NCBI RefSeq assembly: GCF_001578775.1
Contig: NZ_KQ969062.1
Location: forward strand, 822,203-883,279
Direction of reading: 5' to 3'
DNA length: 61,077 nt
Origin: Streptococcus cristatus
GTDB lineage: Bacteria; Bacillota; Bacilli; Lactobacillales; Streptococcaceae
Below, piece after piece: positions 17,977 through 29,925 of this stretch (its first letter is position 1; every line of letters begins with the position of its first letter). Made by a program: the position numbers and the translations under genes. A model generated the notes under the pieces. That model was not told the origin of the DNA, made no database searches, and worked only from the letters and a program-made list of their open reading frames with translations.

Positions 17977-18203
17977 ACTGTTTCATTGTAACGTAAAATA
18001 AATAGAAAAGCAAAGTATTTATCTATATTTCCAGCGAAATACGAAAATGTAATCTGATTGCAATAGAAGATAAAACAATTTGAAATAATTGGATTTTTGA
18101 GGCGATAAATAAGTAAATATCTATTGAGGCCATCCTAATGCTTTTTTTTCGAATCAAAAAGTGGTATAATGAAGTTTGAATTTTTAGAATAAATTGGTGA
18201 AAT

Positions 18204-19418
18204 ATGAAAATTGACAAAAAGCATTTATTGAATTACTCAATTTTGATTCCGTACATGCTGTTATCTGGCATTGGCTTGATTGTCGTTTATTCCACGACGA
18301 GTCCCATCCTCATTCAAAGTGGGCTCAATAGTTTTCGAATGGTCGCCACTCAAGCAGGTTTTTGGCTTTTCAGCTTGGTGATGATTGGGATTATTTACCG
18401 AATGAAGCTGGATTTTCTGAAGAGGCCAGGAGTGATTACGTTTGTTATCATAGCTGGAATTATTCTGCTTTTACTCTCACGCTTTATCACAGGAACGATC
18501 AATGGGGCACATGGTTGGCTCAAAATTGGCCCAGTTACTGCTCAGCCTGCAGAATACCTGAAGATTATTTTGGTCTGGTATTTGGCCCTACAGTTTTCTA
18601 AGAAACAAGAACAAATAGAAGTATATGATTATCAAGCAATCACCTTTAATCAGTTGATTCCGCGTGCCGTTACTGATTGGCGGGTTATTGTTGCTTTCTT
18701 GATTGGTCTTGTGGTTATCATGCCCGACTTAGGCAATGCAACCATCTTGTTCTTGACAGTTTTGATTGTAATTTCCACCAGCGGAATTGCTTACAGATGG
18801 TTCTCGACCATGCTTGGACTTGTTATAGGAGGTTCGGCAGCAGTTTTAACAAGTATTTGGCTGATAGGTGTCAAGCGTGTTGAGCAAGTTCCTTTTTTTG
18901 GATATGTCGCAAAGCGTTTTAGTGCTTTTTTCAACCCTTTCGACGATTTGTCTGGCTCAGGTCACCAGCTGGCCAATTCTTACTATGCGATGAGCAATGG
19001 CGGTTGGTTTGGTTTAGGTTTGGGAAATTCTATTGAAAAACAAGGTTACCTACCAGAGGCCCATACAGACTTTGTTTTCTCGATTGTTATTGAGGAAGTC
19101 GGATTCTTTGGAGCTACTTTAATTTTAGCCCTGCTCTTTTTCTTGATTTTACGAATTATTCTCGTAGGTACAAGGGCCAAGGATCCATTTAATTCTATGA
19201 TGGCTTTGGGAATTGGCGGTATGATTCTGATGCAAGCCTTTGTCAATATTGGTGGTATTTCGGGCTTGATCCCTTCAACCGGTGTAACCTTCCCATTCTT
19301 ATCTCAGGGGGGAAACAGTTTATTGGTTCTATCAGTTGCCATTGCCTTTGTCTTAAATATTGACGCCAATGAGCGACGAAACGCCATGTATCAGGAACTA
19401 GAAGTGAGTCAATCCTAA
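18204..19418 (+). CDS. ftsW: FtsW, SEDS septal peptidoglycan glycosyltransferase
   Basis: 404 aa with about ten membrane helices. SEDS features are NGAHGWLKIGPVTAQPAEYLKI (~95-117), PDLGNATI (~175), and the large extracellular loop with NSYYAMSNGGWFGLGLGNSIEKQGYLPEAHTDFVFSI, then PFLSQGG near the end. It polymerises glycan at the septum with its partner PBP. It is FtsW rather than RodA because ppc follows it, as in pneumococcus. An extended -10 (TGGTATAAT) lies about 40 bases upstream, and the RBS is weak (GGTG). Confidence 0.92.
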   Translation: MKIDKKHLLNYSILIPYMLLSGIGLIVVYSTTSPILIQSGLNSFRMVATQAGFWLFSLVMIGIIYRMKLDFLKRPGVITFVIIAGIILLLLSRFITGTINGAHGWLKIGPVTAQPAEYLKIILVWYLALQFSKKQEQIEVYDYQAITFNQLIPRAVTDWRVIVAFLIGLVVIMPDLGNATILFLTVLIVISTSGIAYRWFSTMLGLVIGGSAAVLTSIWLIGVKRVEQVPFFGYVAKRFSAFFNPFDDLSGSGHQLANSYYAMSNGGWFGLGLGNSIEKQGYLPEAHTDFVFSIVIEEVGFFGATLILALLFFLILRIILVGTRAKDPFNSMMALGIGGMILMQAFVNIGGISGLIPSTGVTFPFLSQGGNSLLVLSVAIAFVLNIDANERRNAMYQELEVSQS

Positions 19419-19465
19419 AAGATCTTCTTGTGTGTTAGCTCTTCAACAACAGAAAGGTGTAAATA

Positions 19466-22312
19466 ATGTCATTTACAAAATTAGAAAATTATAGCAATAA
19501 AGAAATGATTGGAGAAGAAGTTTCTATTTTAACGGACTTGTTGGTAGATATTACCCGGGATATTCTCAGTCCTGACACTTTTGCTAAAATCTCCATGATT
19601 GAAGAACTGGCAGTTCAATCTAAATACCAAGAGCTGAAAGCAGTGGTAGAAGAATTATCTACGGATGATATGGTCTATATCTCACGCTATTTTGCTATTT
19701 TACCTTTGCTCATCAATATTTCTGAAGATGTTGACTTGGCTTATGAGATCAATCATCAAAATAATATCGACCAAGACTACCTTGGTAAGCTTTCGACGAC
19801 GATTGATTTGGTTTCAACACGAGAAAATGCGCAGGAAATTTTGGAAAATCTAAATGTTGTTCCCGTTTTAACTGCTCATCCGACTCAGGTTCAGCGCAAG
19901 ACCATGTTGGATTTGACCAATCATATCCATACACTTTTGCGTCAGCATCGTGATGTTAAAGCTGGTCTGGTGAACGAAAAGAAATGGTTAGCCAATCTCC
20001 GTCGCTATATCGAGCTGATGATGCAGACCGATATGATTCGGGAAAAGAAACTTAAGGTTACCAATGAAATTACTAACGTTATGGAATACTATAACAGTTC
20101 TTTTCTTCAAGCAATCACGAACCTGATGCTAGAGTATAAACGCTTAGCAGAAGAAAAAGGAATACATTTGGAAAATCCTAAGCCGATCACCATGGGAATG
20201 TGGATTGGTGGTGACCGTGATGGAAATCCATTTGTAACCGCTGAAACTCTGAAATTGTCTGCAACGGTACAGAGCGAAGTTATTCTGAATTACTACATTG
20301 ACAAGGTTTATACGCTCTATCGTAATTTCTCCCTGTCTACTAATCTTTCAAAAACCAGTGAAGCTGTAGCCAAGATGGCAGCTCTGTCAAGCGACAAGTC
20401 TGTTTATCGGGAAAATGAGCCTTATCGCCGTGCTTTTCATTATATTCAGTCCAAGTTGATTCAGACCTTGCTTTATCTGAAAGAAGGTAATTTCTCCGGT
20501 GAAGGGCATCGTTTGGCTGATAAAGCTGAAGCAGTCCTGCATGCAAATGCAGCCACTTCAGTTAGCCATAATGGTAGGGAAATTATTCCAAATTATATCC
20601 AGTCTAAACTTAGTGGTAGTTTAGATGAATTACGAAAAGAGCAACTTCCATCTTACAAAGATGCGCAAGAGTTTAAGGAAGATCTTCTTGTTATTCGTGA
20701 TTCTTTGCTGGAGCACAATGGACAAGCTCTGGTGACTGGAGAACTTACTGAATTGCTACAAGCAGTTGACATTTTTGGTTTCTTCTTGGCCAGCATTGAT
20801 ATGCGTCAGGATTCTAGTGTCCATGAGGCTTGTGTGGCTGAGCTCTTGGCTTCTGCTAATATTGTGGAGGATTACAGCAGCTTGTCAGAGGAAGAAAAAT
20901 GCCAAGTTCTCCTCAAGCAGCTTCTGGAGGATCCACGGATCCTGTCAGCCACTCATGCACCTAAATCTGAACTTCTACAAAAGGAATTAGAGATTTTCAA
21001 GACGGCTCGTCAGCTTAAGGATGCGATTGGCGAAGATGTTATCAAGCAAAATATTATTTCTCATTCGACTAGCGTATCAGATCTGCTAGAGTTGGCGATT
21101 ATGCTCAAGGAAGTTGGCTTGATCGATGAAGAAGGTGCACGTGTGCAGATTGTCCCACTTTTTGAAACGATTGAGGACTTGGATAATTCCTGCGATACTA
21201 TGGAGAAATATCTGTCTCTGCCAATTGCTCAAAAATGGATTGCTTCTAAAAATAACTACCAAGAAATCATGCTGGGCTACTCAGATAGTAACAAGGATGG
21301 TGGCTATTTATCATCATGCTGGACACTTTACAAGGCTCAGCAACAGCTGACAGCTATTGGTGATAAGTTTGGCGTCAAGATTACCTTCTTCCATGGTCGT
21401 GGAGGAACTGTCGGTCGTGGCGGTGGCCCAACTTATGAGGCTATCACTTCACAACCATTGAGGAGTATCAATGATCGTATCCGCCTGACAGAGCAGGGTG
21501 AGGTCATCGGCAATAAATACGGTAATAAGGACGCTGCTTACTACAATCTGGAAATGCTCGTATCGGCAGCTATTAACCGCATGATAAGCTATAAGAAGAG
21601 TGATAGTAATACGACCAATGAATACGAGAGAGTGATGGATCGAGTGGTTGATCGAAGCTACCAAATCTATCGCGATCTAGTCTTTGGCGACGAACGTTTC
21701 TACGATTATTTCTTTGAGTCTAGTCCTATTAAGGCTATTTCTAGCTTTAATATCGGTTCTCGTCCAGCGGCCCGTAAAACGATCACTGAAATTGGCGGTC
21801 TGAGAGCCATTCCTTGGGTCTTCTCATGGTCTCAAAGTCGAGTGATGTTCCCTGGTTGGTATGGTGTTGGATCTAGCTTCAAAGAATTTATCGATGAAGA
21901 TCCGGAAAAGAATCTGGCCTTCCTTCAATTTATGTATCAGAGATGGCCATTCTTCCAGTCCCTCCTATCAAATGTCGATATGGTGCTATCCAAGTCCAAT
22001 ATGAATATCGCTTTTGAATATGCGCAACTTTGTGAGGACCAAAATGTACGCGATATTTTCAATACAATTCTAGATGAATGGCAGCTGACCAAGGATGTTA
22101 TCTTAGCGATTGAAGGCCATAACGAGCTTTTAGCAGAAAATGCCTATCTCAAGGATAGCTTGAACTATCGGATGCCTTATTTCAATGTTTTGAACTATAT
22201 CCAGCTTGAGCTGATCAAGCGTCAGCGTCGAGGAGAACTTTCACCAGAACAAGAACGTTTGATCCACATTACCATCAATGGAATTGCGACAGGACTACGA
22301 AATTCTGGTTGA
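19466..22312 (+). CDS. ppc: Phosphoenolpyruvate carboxylase
   Basis: 948 aa, family-typical. Active-site motifs are [13 protein letters not shown] (catalytic His, ~136), [26 protein letters not shown] and [14 protein letters not shown], with the C-terminal NSG end conserved in the family. It carboxylates PEP to oxaloacetate, which feeds aspartate-family amino acids in an organism with an incomplete TCA cycle. RBS AAAGGTG precedes the ATG. It is 47 bases downstream of ftsW and followed by a strong terminator. Confidence 0.97.
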   Translation: MSFTKLENYSNKEMIGEEVSILTDLLVDITRDILSPDTFAKISMIEELAVQSKYQELKAVVEELSTDDMVYISRYFAILPLLINISEDVDLAYEINHQNNIDQDYLGKLSTTIDLVSTRENAQEILENLNVVPVLTAHPTQVQRKTMLDLTNHIHTLLRQHRDVKAGLVNEKKWLANLRRYIELMMQTDMIREKKLKVTNEITNVMEYYNSSFLQAITNLMLEYKRLAEEKGIHLENPKPITMGMWIGGDRDGNPFVTAETLKLSATVQSEVILNYYIDKVYTLYRNFSLSTNLSKTSEAVAKMAALSSDKSVYRENEPYRRAFHYIQSKLIQTLLYLKEGNFSGEGHRLADKAEAVLHANAATSVSHNGREIIPNYIQSKLSGSLDELRKEQLPSYKDAQEFKEDLLVIRDSLLEHNGQALVTGELTELLQAVDIFGFFLASIDMRQDSSVHEACVAELLASANIVEDYSSLSEEEKCQVLLKQLLEDPRILSATHAPKSELLQKELEIFKTARQLKDAIGEDVIKQNIISHSTSVSDLLELAIMLKEVGLIDEEGARVQIVPLFETIEDLDNSCDTMEKYLSLPIAQKWIASKNNYQEIMLGYSDSNKDGGYLSSCWTLYKAQQQLTAIGDKFGVKITFFHGRGGTVGRGGGPTYEAITSQPLRSINDRIRLTEQGEVIGNKYGNKDAAYYNLEMLVSAAINRMISYKKSDSNTTNEYERVMDRVVDRSYQIYRDLVFGDERFYDYFFESSPIKAISSFNIGSRPAARKTITEIGGLRAIPWVFSWSQSRVMFPGWYGVGSSFKEFIDEDPEKNLAFLQFMYQRWPFFQSLLSNVDMVLSKSNMNIAFEYAQLCEDQNVRDIFNTILDEWQLTKDVILAIEGHNELLAENAYLKDSLNYRMPYFNVLNYIQLELIKRQRRGELSPEQERLIHITINGIATGLRNSG

Positions 22313-22340
22313 TGCACAGGCAGCTTTAAATGATATCAAT

Positions 22341-22368
22341 AAAAATCGGCTTTTGAGCCGATTTTTTT
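22341..22368 (+). terminator. ppc terminator
   Basis: AAATCGGCT/AGCCGATTT stem, TTTG loop, T run. Confidence 0.9.
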
Positions 22369-22458
22369 GAGTTTAAACTATTTTGAGTCCATAACTCATT
22401 TCCTGCGATTCGTGTAAATAAAAAATGAAAAAGTTTTCATATCTGTGCGCTAAAATAC

Positions 22459-22487
22459 TTGAAAGTGTTTACAATTAGTGATACAAT
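22459..22487 (+). promoter_or_regulatory. ccpA promoter with overlapping cre-like site
   Basis: TTGAAA, 17 bases, TACAAT. A cre-like 14-mer TGAAAGTGTTTACA (22460-22473, one mismatch from the consensus) overlaps the -35, which suggests autoregulation. Confidence 0.65.
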
Positions 22488-22539
22488 GATAAGTGTAGAA
22501 AAATGAAAACGATATTTTCAACAAAAGAAAGGAAACTAT

Positions 22540-23544
22540 ATGAACACAGACGACACAGTAACCATTTATGATGTCGCCCGTGAAGCGGGAGTTTCAATGG
22601 CGACAGTCAGCCGAGTTGTAAATGGTAACAAGAATGTAAAAGAAAATACACGAAAAAAAGTACTAGAAGTAATTGAACGTCTTGACTATCGTCCTAATGC
22701 AGTTGCCCGTGGTTTGGCCAGCAAAAAGACGACCACTGTTGGTGTTGTAATTCCCAATATCACGAATAGTTACTTCTCTACTTTAGCCAAAGGGATTGAT
22801 GATATTGCCGAAATGTATAAGTACAATATCGTCCTGGCAAACAGCGATGAAGATGATGACAAGGAAGTTTCGGTTGTTAATACCCTTTTCTCTAAGCAAG
22901 TAGATGGTATTATTTTTATGGGCTACCATCTGACAGAGAAAATTCGTTCAGAGTTTTCACGTTCACGGACACCAGTGGTTCTAGCGGGCACGGTGGATGT
23001 AGAGCATCAGTTACCAAGTGTCAATATTGATTATAAGCAGGCAACCGTTGATGCTGTGGAACTATTGGCTAAACGCAACAAGAAAATTGCTTTTGTCAGC
23101 GGTCCTTTGGTAGATGATATAAATGGTAAAATTCGCTTGTCTGGCTACAAAGAAGCTCTGAAGGGCAAGAAAATTTCATATAGCGAAGGCTTGGTCTTCG
23201 AGTCTAAGTATAGCTACGATGATGGTTATCACCTAGCTGAACGTCTGATTGCTTCAAAGGCTACGGCGGCCTTTGTAACCGGAGATGAGTTGGCAGCAGG
23301 TTTGCTTAATGGTTTGGCTGATCGAGGTGTTCGTATTCCTGAAGACTTTGAAATCATTACTAGCGATGATTCGCAAATTGCTCGCTTTACTCGCCCTAAT
23401 CTGTCTACTATCGGACAACCTCTGTATGACATCGGTGCAATTAGTATGCGGATGCTGACGAAGATTATGCATAAAGAAGAGTTGGAAGAGCGCGAAGTTC
23501 TCTTAGCTCATACGATCAATGAACGTAAATCGACTCGTAAATAA
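22540..23544 (+). CDS. ccpA: Catabolite control protein A
   Basis: 334 aa, LacI/GalR family. The helix-turn-helix is TIYDVAREAGVSMATVSRVVN at about residues 8-28, the hinge helix is NAVARGLASKKT, and the periplasmic-binding-like core follows with the CcpA-type HPr-binding surface. With HPr-Ser-P it binds cre sites and controls carbon metabolism globally. Candidate cre targets in this window are its own promoter, the C69 dipeptidase promoter (3328) and the galactose PTS promoter (33525). Confidence 0.96.
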   Translation: MNTDDTVTIYDVAREAGVSMATVSRVVNGNKNVKENTRKKVLEVIERLDYRPNAVARGLASKKTTTVGVVIPNITNSYFSTLAKGIDDIAEMYKYNIVLANSDEDDDKEVSVVNTLFSKQVDGIIFMGYHLTEKIRSEFSRSRTPVVLAGTVDVEHQLPSVNIDYKQATVDAVELLAKRNKKIAFVSGPLVDDINGKIRLSGYKEALKGKKISYSEGLVFESKYSYDDGYHLAERLIASKATAAFVTGDELAAGLLNGLADRGVRIPEDFEIITSDDSQIARFTRPNLSTIGQPLYDIGAISMRMLTKIMHKEELEEREVLLAHTINERKSTRK

Positions 23545-23564
23545 TAAAATTGATACGGAATGGG

Positions 23565-23607
23565 ACAGAATTAAATTTTGAAAGAATTTAGTTCTGTTTC
23601 GTTTTTT
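23565..23607 (+). terminator. ccpA terminator
   Basis: ACAGAATTAAATT pairs with AATTTAGTTCTGT (one mismatch) and is followed by a T run. The rest of the 23545-23895 gap holds a TATAAT (23672-23677) that is a plausible -10 for dnaE; I see no other gene in it. Confidence 0.75.
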
Positions 23608-23895
23608 GTTTTAGTTAAACACAGTCGCCGAATATAAGAGACTCTGAGTTTCTTCTTTACAGAAATTTAGGTATAATAGAAGTAGGAATGCTGAAATTAG
23701 TTCTTGTTCTACTTACTTGACTGACGAAGGTTAAGAAGAAATAGGCTAGTTAGAGCTTGGGATAGATTTTCAGTAAAACGTAGAAATAAAGAAGTGAAAA
23801 TGAAAATTTTTTGTCTTCTTTTGATTAATAGGGATCATTTGCGGCGGTTTATAGCTTGCCGAATCATTTATCGTAGCTGTATCAAGGAGAATTTT

Positions 23896-26800
23896 GTGAT
23901 TACGCAACTAGATACCAAGACTGTTTATAGCTTTATGGATAGTTTAGTCTCTATCAAAAAATATGTTCAACGGGCCAAGGACTTGGGCTACAAAAGTTTG
24001 GGCATGATGGATGTGGACAATCTTTATGGGGCTTATCATTTCCTAGAGGAGGCAAAAGCGGCAGGACTTCAGCCCTTGCTGGGTCTGGAAATGGAAATTT
24101 ATAAAGATGGAAATCCTCTCAATCTGAGACTCTTGGCCTTGGATAGTCAGGGTTATCGCAATTTGATGAAGATTTCGACTCTAAAAATGATGAATCGTCA
24201 AAATTGGGAAGATTTTCAACATCTTTTTAAAGGTTTGGCTCTGATTGTGCCAATCTTTGAGGGCGTGGATCAACTAGATCTTGGCTTAGACTTTTATATT
24301 GGGGTCTTTCCAGATACGCCAAGGCAGGAATTGACTAGGTCAGTCCTTCCCTTACATACGGTTCGTTATTTTGAGCAGGGAGACTTGGAAACCTTGCAAA
24401 TGTTGAGGGCGATTCGGGATAACATTAGCTTGCGAGAGGTCGGTCACCTGTTAAGCCATGAATTTTTATTAGCGCCATCCTCTTTAGAAGAAGCTTTCGC
24501 TGAAAACTTTCCAGAGAGTTTGCCTAACTTGGAGAAATTGATAGCTGATGTCCACTATGAAATCAATACCGAGCTGAAGCTTCCGCGCTTCAATCCAGAG
24601 CGACCTGCTGTAGAAGAGCTGAGGGAATTGGCTGAGATGGGATTGGCCAAGCGGGGACTTGCAGGGGAAGTCTATCAAGTAAGGCTGGATCAGGAGCTGG
24701 ATGTTATTCATCAGATGGGTTTTGATGATTATTTCCTCATCGTCTGGGATTTGCTGCGCTTTGGCCGTAGTCAAGGTTATTACATGGGGATGGGCCGTGG
24801 CTCTGCAGTTGGCAGTCTGGTGGCCTATGCTCTGGAAATTACAGGCATTGACCCAGTAGAAAAGAATCTGCTGTTTGAACGTTTCCTAAACCTAGAACGC
24901 TATACCATGCCCGATATTGATATTGATATTCCCGATGTGTACCGACCAGAGTTTATTCGCTATGTCCGAGATCGTTATGGTAGCATGCATGCGGCTCAGA
25001 TTGTGACCTACTCAACCTTTGGAGCCAAGCAGGCCATCCGAGATGTTTTTAAGCGCTTTGGTTTGCTAGAGTACGAGCTGACCAATATGACCAAAAAAAT
25101 CGGTTTTCGAGATAATTTAACCACTGCTTATGAGCGAAATATAGCCTTTCGTCAGATTATCAATAGCAAGCTAGAATACCAGAAGGCTTTTGAAATTGCT
25201 AAGAAAATCGAAGGGAATCCTCGTCAGACCTCAATCCATGCGGCTGGTGTCGTCATGAGTGACGATGATTTGACCAATCAAATTCCCTTAAAATATGGGG
25301 AGGATATGTATCTCACCCAGTACGATGCCCACGGTGTCGAAAGCAATGGACTGCTTAAGATGGACTTTTTGGGCTTGCGCAATTTAACCTTTGTCCAGCG
25401 GATGAAGGAAGCAGCTCTAGACAAATACGGAGTTAATATTGATATTGCTGGTATTGACCTGGAGGACGTGTCAACTCTTCGCCTCTTTGCAGCGGGTAAT
25501 ACCAAGGGTATTTTCCAGTTTGAACAAGCAGGTGCTATCAGTCTTTTGAAAAGAGTCCAACCTGTAAAGTTTGAAGAAGTAGTAGCTACCACCTCTCTCA
25601 ATCGTCCTGGAGCTAGTGACTATATTGATAACTTTGTCAAGCGCAAGCATGGTCGCGAGCGCGTGGAGATGATTGATCCAAGCTTGGAGGATATCTTAGC
25701 TCCAACCTATGGCATCATGCTTTACCAGGAGCAGGTCATGCAGGTAGCCCAGCGCTTTGGTGGCTTTAGTCTGGGGAAGGCCGATATTTTACGGCGAGCA
25801 ATGGGCAAGAAAAATGCTGCTGAAATGCATAAAATGGAGGAAGAATTTGTTAAGGGAGCTGTCAAACTGGGGCACTCAGAGACTAAAGCCAAGGAAGTCT
25901 TTGCGGTTATGGAGAAATTTGCCGGTTATGGCTTCAACCGCAGTCATGCCTATGCTTACTCAGCCCTAGCTTTTCAGCTGGCCTATTTCAAGGCTCATTA
26001 TCCAGACATCTTCTTTGATGTTATGCTCAATTACTCGAGCTCGGACTATATCACGGATGCACTTGGATTTGGCTTTGAGCTAGCTCCCTTGACCATCCAT
26101 AACATTCCCTATAAAGATAGGTTTCAGGAGCGAAAAATCTATCTTGGCCTGAAAAATATCAAGGGCTTGCCAAGAGATTTTGCTTTTTGGATCATAGAAG
26201 AGCGTCAAAAAAATCCCTTCAGCAGTGTGGAAGATTTCATTTTACGCCTGCCGCAGAGTTATCATAAATTGCCACTTTTAAGCCCATTGGTGCAATTGGG
26301 ACTCTTTGATGTTTTTGAGCCCAATCGGCAGAAGATTTTACTCAATCTGCCGAATCTTTTTGTCTTTGCATATGAGTTGGGGAGTTTATTTGCTGATACT
26401 AGCTATTCATGGACGGATGCCGAGGATTTTACTGCTGCAGAAAAGTTTGAGCAGGAGCAAGCCCTGATTGGGATTGGCCTTAGTGATCATCCGCTCATTA
26501 GCCTAGCTAAGAAAGCCCATCATCCTTTTGTCTGGATTGAAGAGTTGGCCGATAATAGTAAGGCGACCATTCTAGTTGAAGTCCAGTCTATCAAGGTTAT
26601 TCGCACAAAAAATGGTGAAAACATGGCCTTTATGCAAGTGACAGATACGAAGAAAAAGTTGGATGTCACTTTATTTCCGGAGGTTTACCGCCGCTTTGCT
26701 CAACTAATCCAAGAAAAAGGCTATTACTATCTGACTGGAAAAATTCAGGAGAGAGATGGCCGGTTACAAATGGTTCTAACAGAGGTGGAGAAAGCAAGCT

Positions 26801-27006
26801 CAGAACGCTTTTGGATCCAATTAGCTGATACTAGTCACGACAGGCAGATTGCGGAGATCCTACAGCGATACCCAGGGGATATTCCCGTGGTGCTACGCTA
26901 TGAGAATGACAAGAAAACGGTTCCTGCATCAGGCTTTCAAGTTCAAAAATCAGACCAACTTCAAGCTGAATTAGAAAATTACAGCATGAAAACGGTTTTT
27001 CGGTAA
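23896..27006 (+). CDS. dnaE: DNA polymerase III alpha subunit DnaE
   Basis: 1036 aa from GTG at 23896. I prefer this to an in-frame ATG at 23794 because AAGGAGA lies 6-7 bases upstream and family proteins begin at the matching point (ITQLDTKTVYSFMDS). Domains in order are PHP (~1-190), polymerase core with GMGRGSAVGSLVAYAL and the catalytic acids in MPDIDIDIPD, tandem helix-hairpin-helix, and a C-terminal OB fold (~915-1000). In Firmicutes DnaE is the error-prone polymerase that extends RNA primers before PolC takes over. The extra 34 codons at the other start are basic and unlike any DnaE. Confidence 0.95.
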   Translation: MITQLDTKTVYSFMDSLVSIKKYVQRAKDLGYKSLGMMDVDNLYGAYHFLEEAKAAGLQPLLGLEMEIYKDGNPLNLRLLALDSQGYRNLMKISTLKMMNRQNWEDFQHLFKGLALIVPIFEGVDQLDLGLDFYIGVFPDTPRQELTRSVLPLHTVRYFEQGDLETLQMLRAIRDNISLREVGHLLSHEFLLAPSSLEEAFAENFPESLPNLEKLIADVHYEINTELKLPRFNPERPAVEELRELAEMGLAKRGLAGEVYQVRLDQELDVIHQMGFDDYFLIVWDLLRFGRSQGYYMGMGRGSAVGSLVAYALEITGIDPVEKNLLFERFLNLERYTMPDIDIDIPDVYRPEFIRYVRDRYGSMHAAQIVTYSTFGAKQAIRDVFKRFGLLEYELTNMTKKIGFRDNLTTAYERNIAFRQIINSKLEYQKAFEIAKKIEGNPRQTSIHAAGVVMSDDDLTNQIPLKYGEDMYLTQYDAHGVESNGLLKMDFLGLRNLTFVQRMKEAALDKYGVNIDIAGIDLEDVSTLRLFAAGNTKGIFQFEQAGAISLLKRVQPVKFEEVVATTSLNRPGASDYIDNFVKRKHGRERVEMIDPSLEDILAPTYGIMLYQEQVMQVAQRFGGFSLGKADILRRAMGKKNAAEMHKMEEEFVKGAVKLGHSETKAKEVFAVMEKFAGYGFNRSHAYAYSALAFQLAYFKAHYPDIFFDVMLNYSSSDYITDALGFGFELAPLTIHNIPYKDRFQERKIYLGLKNIKGLPRDFAFWIIEERQKNPFSSVEDFILRLPQSYHKLPLLSPLVQLGLFDVFEPNRQKILLNLPNLFVFAYELGSLFADTSYSWTDAEDFTAAEKFEQEQALIGIGLSDHPLISLAKKAHHPFVWIEELADNSKATILVEVQSIKVIRTKNGENMAFMQVTDTKKKLDVTLFPEVYRRFAQLIQEKGYYYLTGKIQERDGRLQMVLTEVEKASSERFWIQLADTSHDRQIAEILQRYPGDIPVVLRYENDKKTVPASGFQVQKSDQLQAELENYSMKTVFR

Positions 27007-27023
27007 AAAAATCAGGAAAATAA

Positions 27024-28103
<1,080 letters not shown>

Positions 28104-28154
28104 TTGGTCAATCAGGGGAAAATCCCCAAATAGTAGAAGGAGTTTCTTAATATC

Positions 28155-29660
28155 ATGAACAAACGCGTAAAAATCGTTGCAACTTTAGGTCCTGCGGTAG
28201 AAATCCGTGGAGGTAAAAAATTCGGTGAAGACGGATACTGGGGTGAAAAACTGGACGTTGAAGCTTCAGCTAAAAACATTGCAAAACTAATTGAAGCAGG
28301 AGCAAATACTTTCCGTTTCAACTTCTCACATGGTGACCATCAAGAACAAGGTGAGCGTATGGCAACTGTTAAGCTTGCTGAAAAACTTGCAGGTAAAAAA
28401 GTTGGTTTCCTTCTTGACACTAAAGGTCCAGAAATCCGTACAGAACTGTTCGAAGGTGACGCAAAAGAGTACTCATACAAAACTGGTGAAAAAATCCGCG
28501 TTGCGACAAAACAAGGAATCAAATCAACTCGCGATGTGATTGCTTTGAACGTTGCTGGTGGACTTGATATCTACGACGATGTTGAAGTAGGTCGCCAAGT
28601 ATTGGTTGACGATGGTAAACTTGGTCTTCGCGTTGTAGAAAAAGACGATGCAAACCGTGAATTTGTAGTTGAAGTTGAAAATGACGGTGTTATCGCTAAA
28701 CAAAAAGGTGTAAACATCCCTAACACTAAAATTCCTTTCCCAGCTCTTGCTGAGCGCGATAACGACGATATCCGCTTCGGTCTTGAACAAGGTATCAACT
28801 TCATTGCGATTTCGTTCGTACGTACTGCAAAAGACGTCAACGAAGTTCGTGCAATCTGTGAAGAAACTGGTAACGGACATGTTCAATTGTTCGCTAAAAT
28901 CGAAAACCAACAAGGTATCGACAACTTGGATGAAATCATTGAAGCTGCTGACGGTATCATGATCGCTCGTGGTGACATGGGTATCGAAGTACCATTCGAA
29001 ATGGTTCCAGTTTACCAAAAAATGATTATTACTAAAGTCAATGCAGCTGGTAAAGTTGTTATCACAGCAACAAACATGCTTGAAACAATGACTGAAAAAC
29101 CACGTGCAACTCGTTCAGAAGTATCAGACGTATTTAACGCTGTTATCGATGGAACTGACGCTACAATGCTTTCAGGTGAGTCTGCAAATGGTAAATACCC
29201 ACTTGAGTCAGTAACTACAATGGCTACAATCGATAAGAACGCTCAAACTCTTCTTAACGAATACGGACGTTTGAACTCAGATACTTTCGAACGTAACTCT
29301 AAGACAGAAGTTATGGCTTCAGCCGTTAAAGATGCTACTAATTCAATGAATATCAAATTGGTTGTTACTTTGACTAAGACTGGTCACACTGCTCGTTTGA
29401 TTTCTAAATACCGTCCAAATGCTGATATCTTGGCATTGACATTCGATGAATTGACAGAACGTGGCTTGATGTTGAACTGGGGTGTTATCCCAATGTTGAC
29501 AGAAGCACCTTCATCAACTGATGACATGTTTGAAATTGCTGAACGTAAAGCAGTTGAAGCAGGTCTTGTTGAGTCTGGTGACGATATCGTTATCGTTGCA
29601 GGTGTACCACTTGGCGAAGCGGTTCGTACAAACACAATGCGTATCCGTACAGTACGTTAA
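28155..29660 (+). CDS. pyk: Pyruvate kinase
   Basis: 501 aa. Motifs are NFSHGDH (~55), LDTKGPEIRT, the active-site region AKIENQQGIDNLDEIIEAADGIMIARGDMG, and MLSGESANGKYP. The C-terminal allosteric domain is complete. It makes pyruvate and ATP from PEP. Codon use is as biased as in pfkA. A terminator follows. Confidence 0.98.
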   Translation: MNKRVKIVATLGPAVEIRGGKKFGEDGYWGEKLDVEASAKNIAKLIEAGANTFRFNFSHGDHQEQGERMATVKLAEKLAGKKVGFLLDTKGPEIRTELFEGDAKEYSYKTGEKIRVATKQGIKSTRDVIALNVAGGLDIYDDVEVGRQVLVDDGKLGLRVVEKDDANREFVVEVENDGVIAKQKGVNIPNTKIPFPALAERDNDDIRFGLEQGINFIAISFVRTAKDVNEVRAICEETGNGHVQLFAKIENQQGIDNLDEIIEAADGIMIARGDMGIEVPFEMVPVYQKMIITKVNAAGKVVITATNMLETMTEKPRATRSEVSDVFNAVIDGTDATMLSGESANGKYPLESVTTMATIDKNAQTLLNEYGRLNSDTFERNSKTEVMASAVKDATNSMNIKLVVTLTKTGHTARLISKYRPNADILALTFDELTERGLMLNWGVIPMLTEAPSSTDDMFEIAERKAVEAGLVESGDDIVIVAGVPLGEAVRTNTMRIRTVR

Positions 29661-29677
29661 TTTGTTTCATAGTATGC

Positions 29678-29713
29678 AAAAACCGATAGATCCATTCTAT
29701 CGGTTTATTTTTT
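29678..29713 (+). terminator. pfkA-pyk terminator
   Basis: AAACCGATAGA pairs perfectly with its complement around TCCAT, followed by a T run. Confidence 0.9.
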
Positions 29714-29788
29714 GTTCTAGAGTTTTTAATTGATTTCGTAATTGTGAAAACTTCAAAATAAGAATATTAACATTTTGCATATCAAAAA

Positions 29789-29904
29789 GGAGAAGAACCT
29801 TATGATCTTCTCCAGATTTTTGACTTTTCAATCGACCACAGTTAATAAGGAGTCAAAGAACCAATAGTGTAAAGATGATAATTATGGATTATCGTTACAC
29901 TATT
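29789..29904 (+). other. Cluster of three hairpins, no gene
   Basis: GGAGAAGA/TCTTCTCC (29789-29813) is followed by AGATTTTT and looks like a terminator. TTTGACT/AGTCAAA spans about 29819-29858. A perfect 10-bp AATAGTGTAA/TTACACTATT (29863-29904) has inner GATAA/TTATC pairs. No ORF of note occurs in 29714-29925. It could be an sRNA or a decayed mobile repeat. Confidence 0.45.
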
Positions 29905-29925
29905 AGTTAGTAGATACTCTATATA

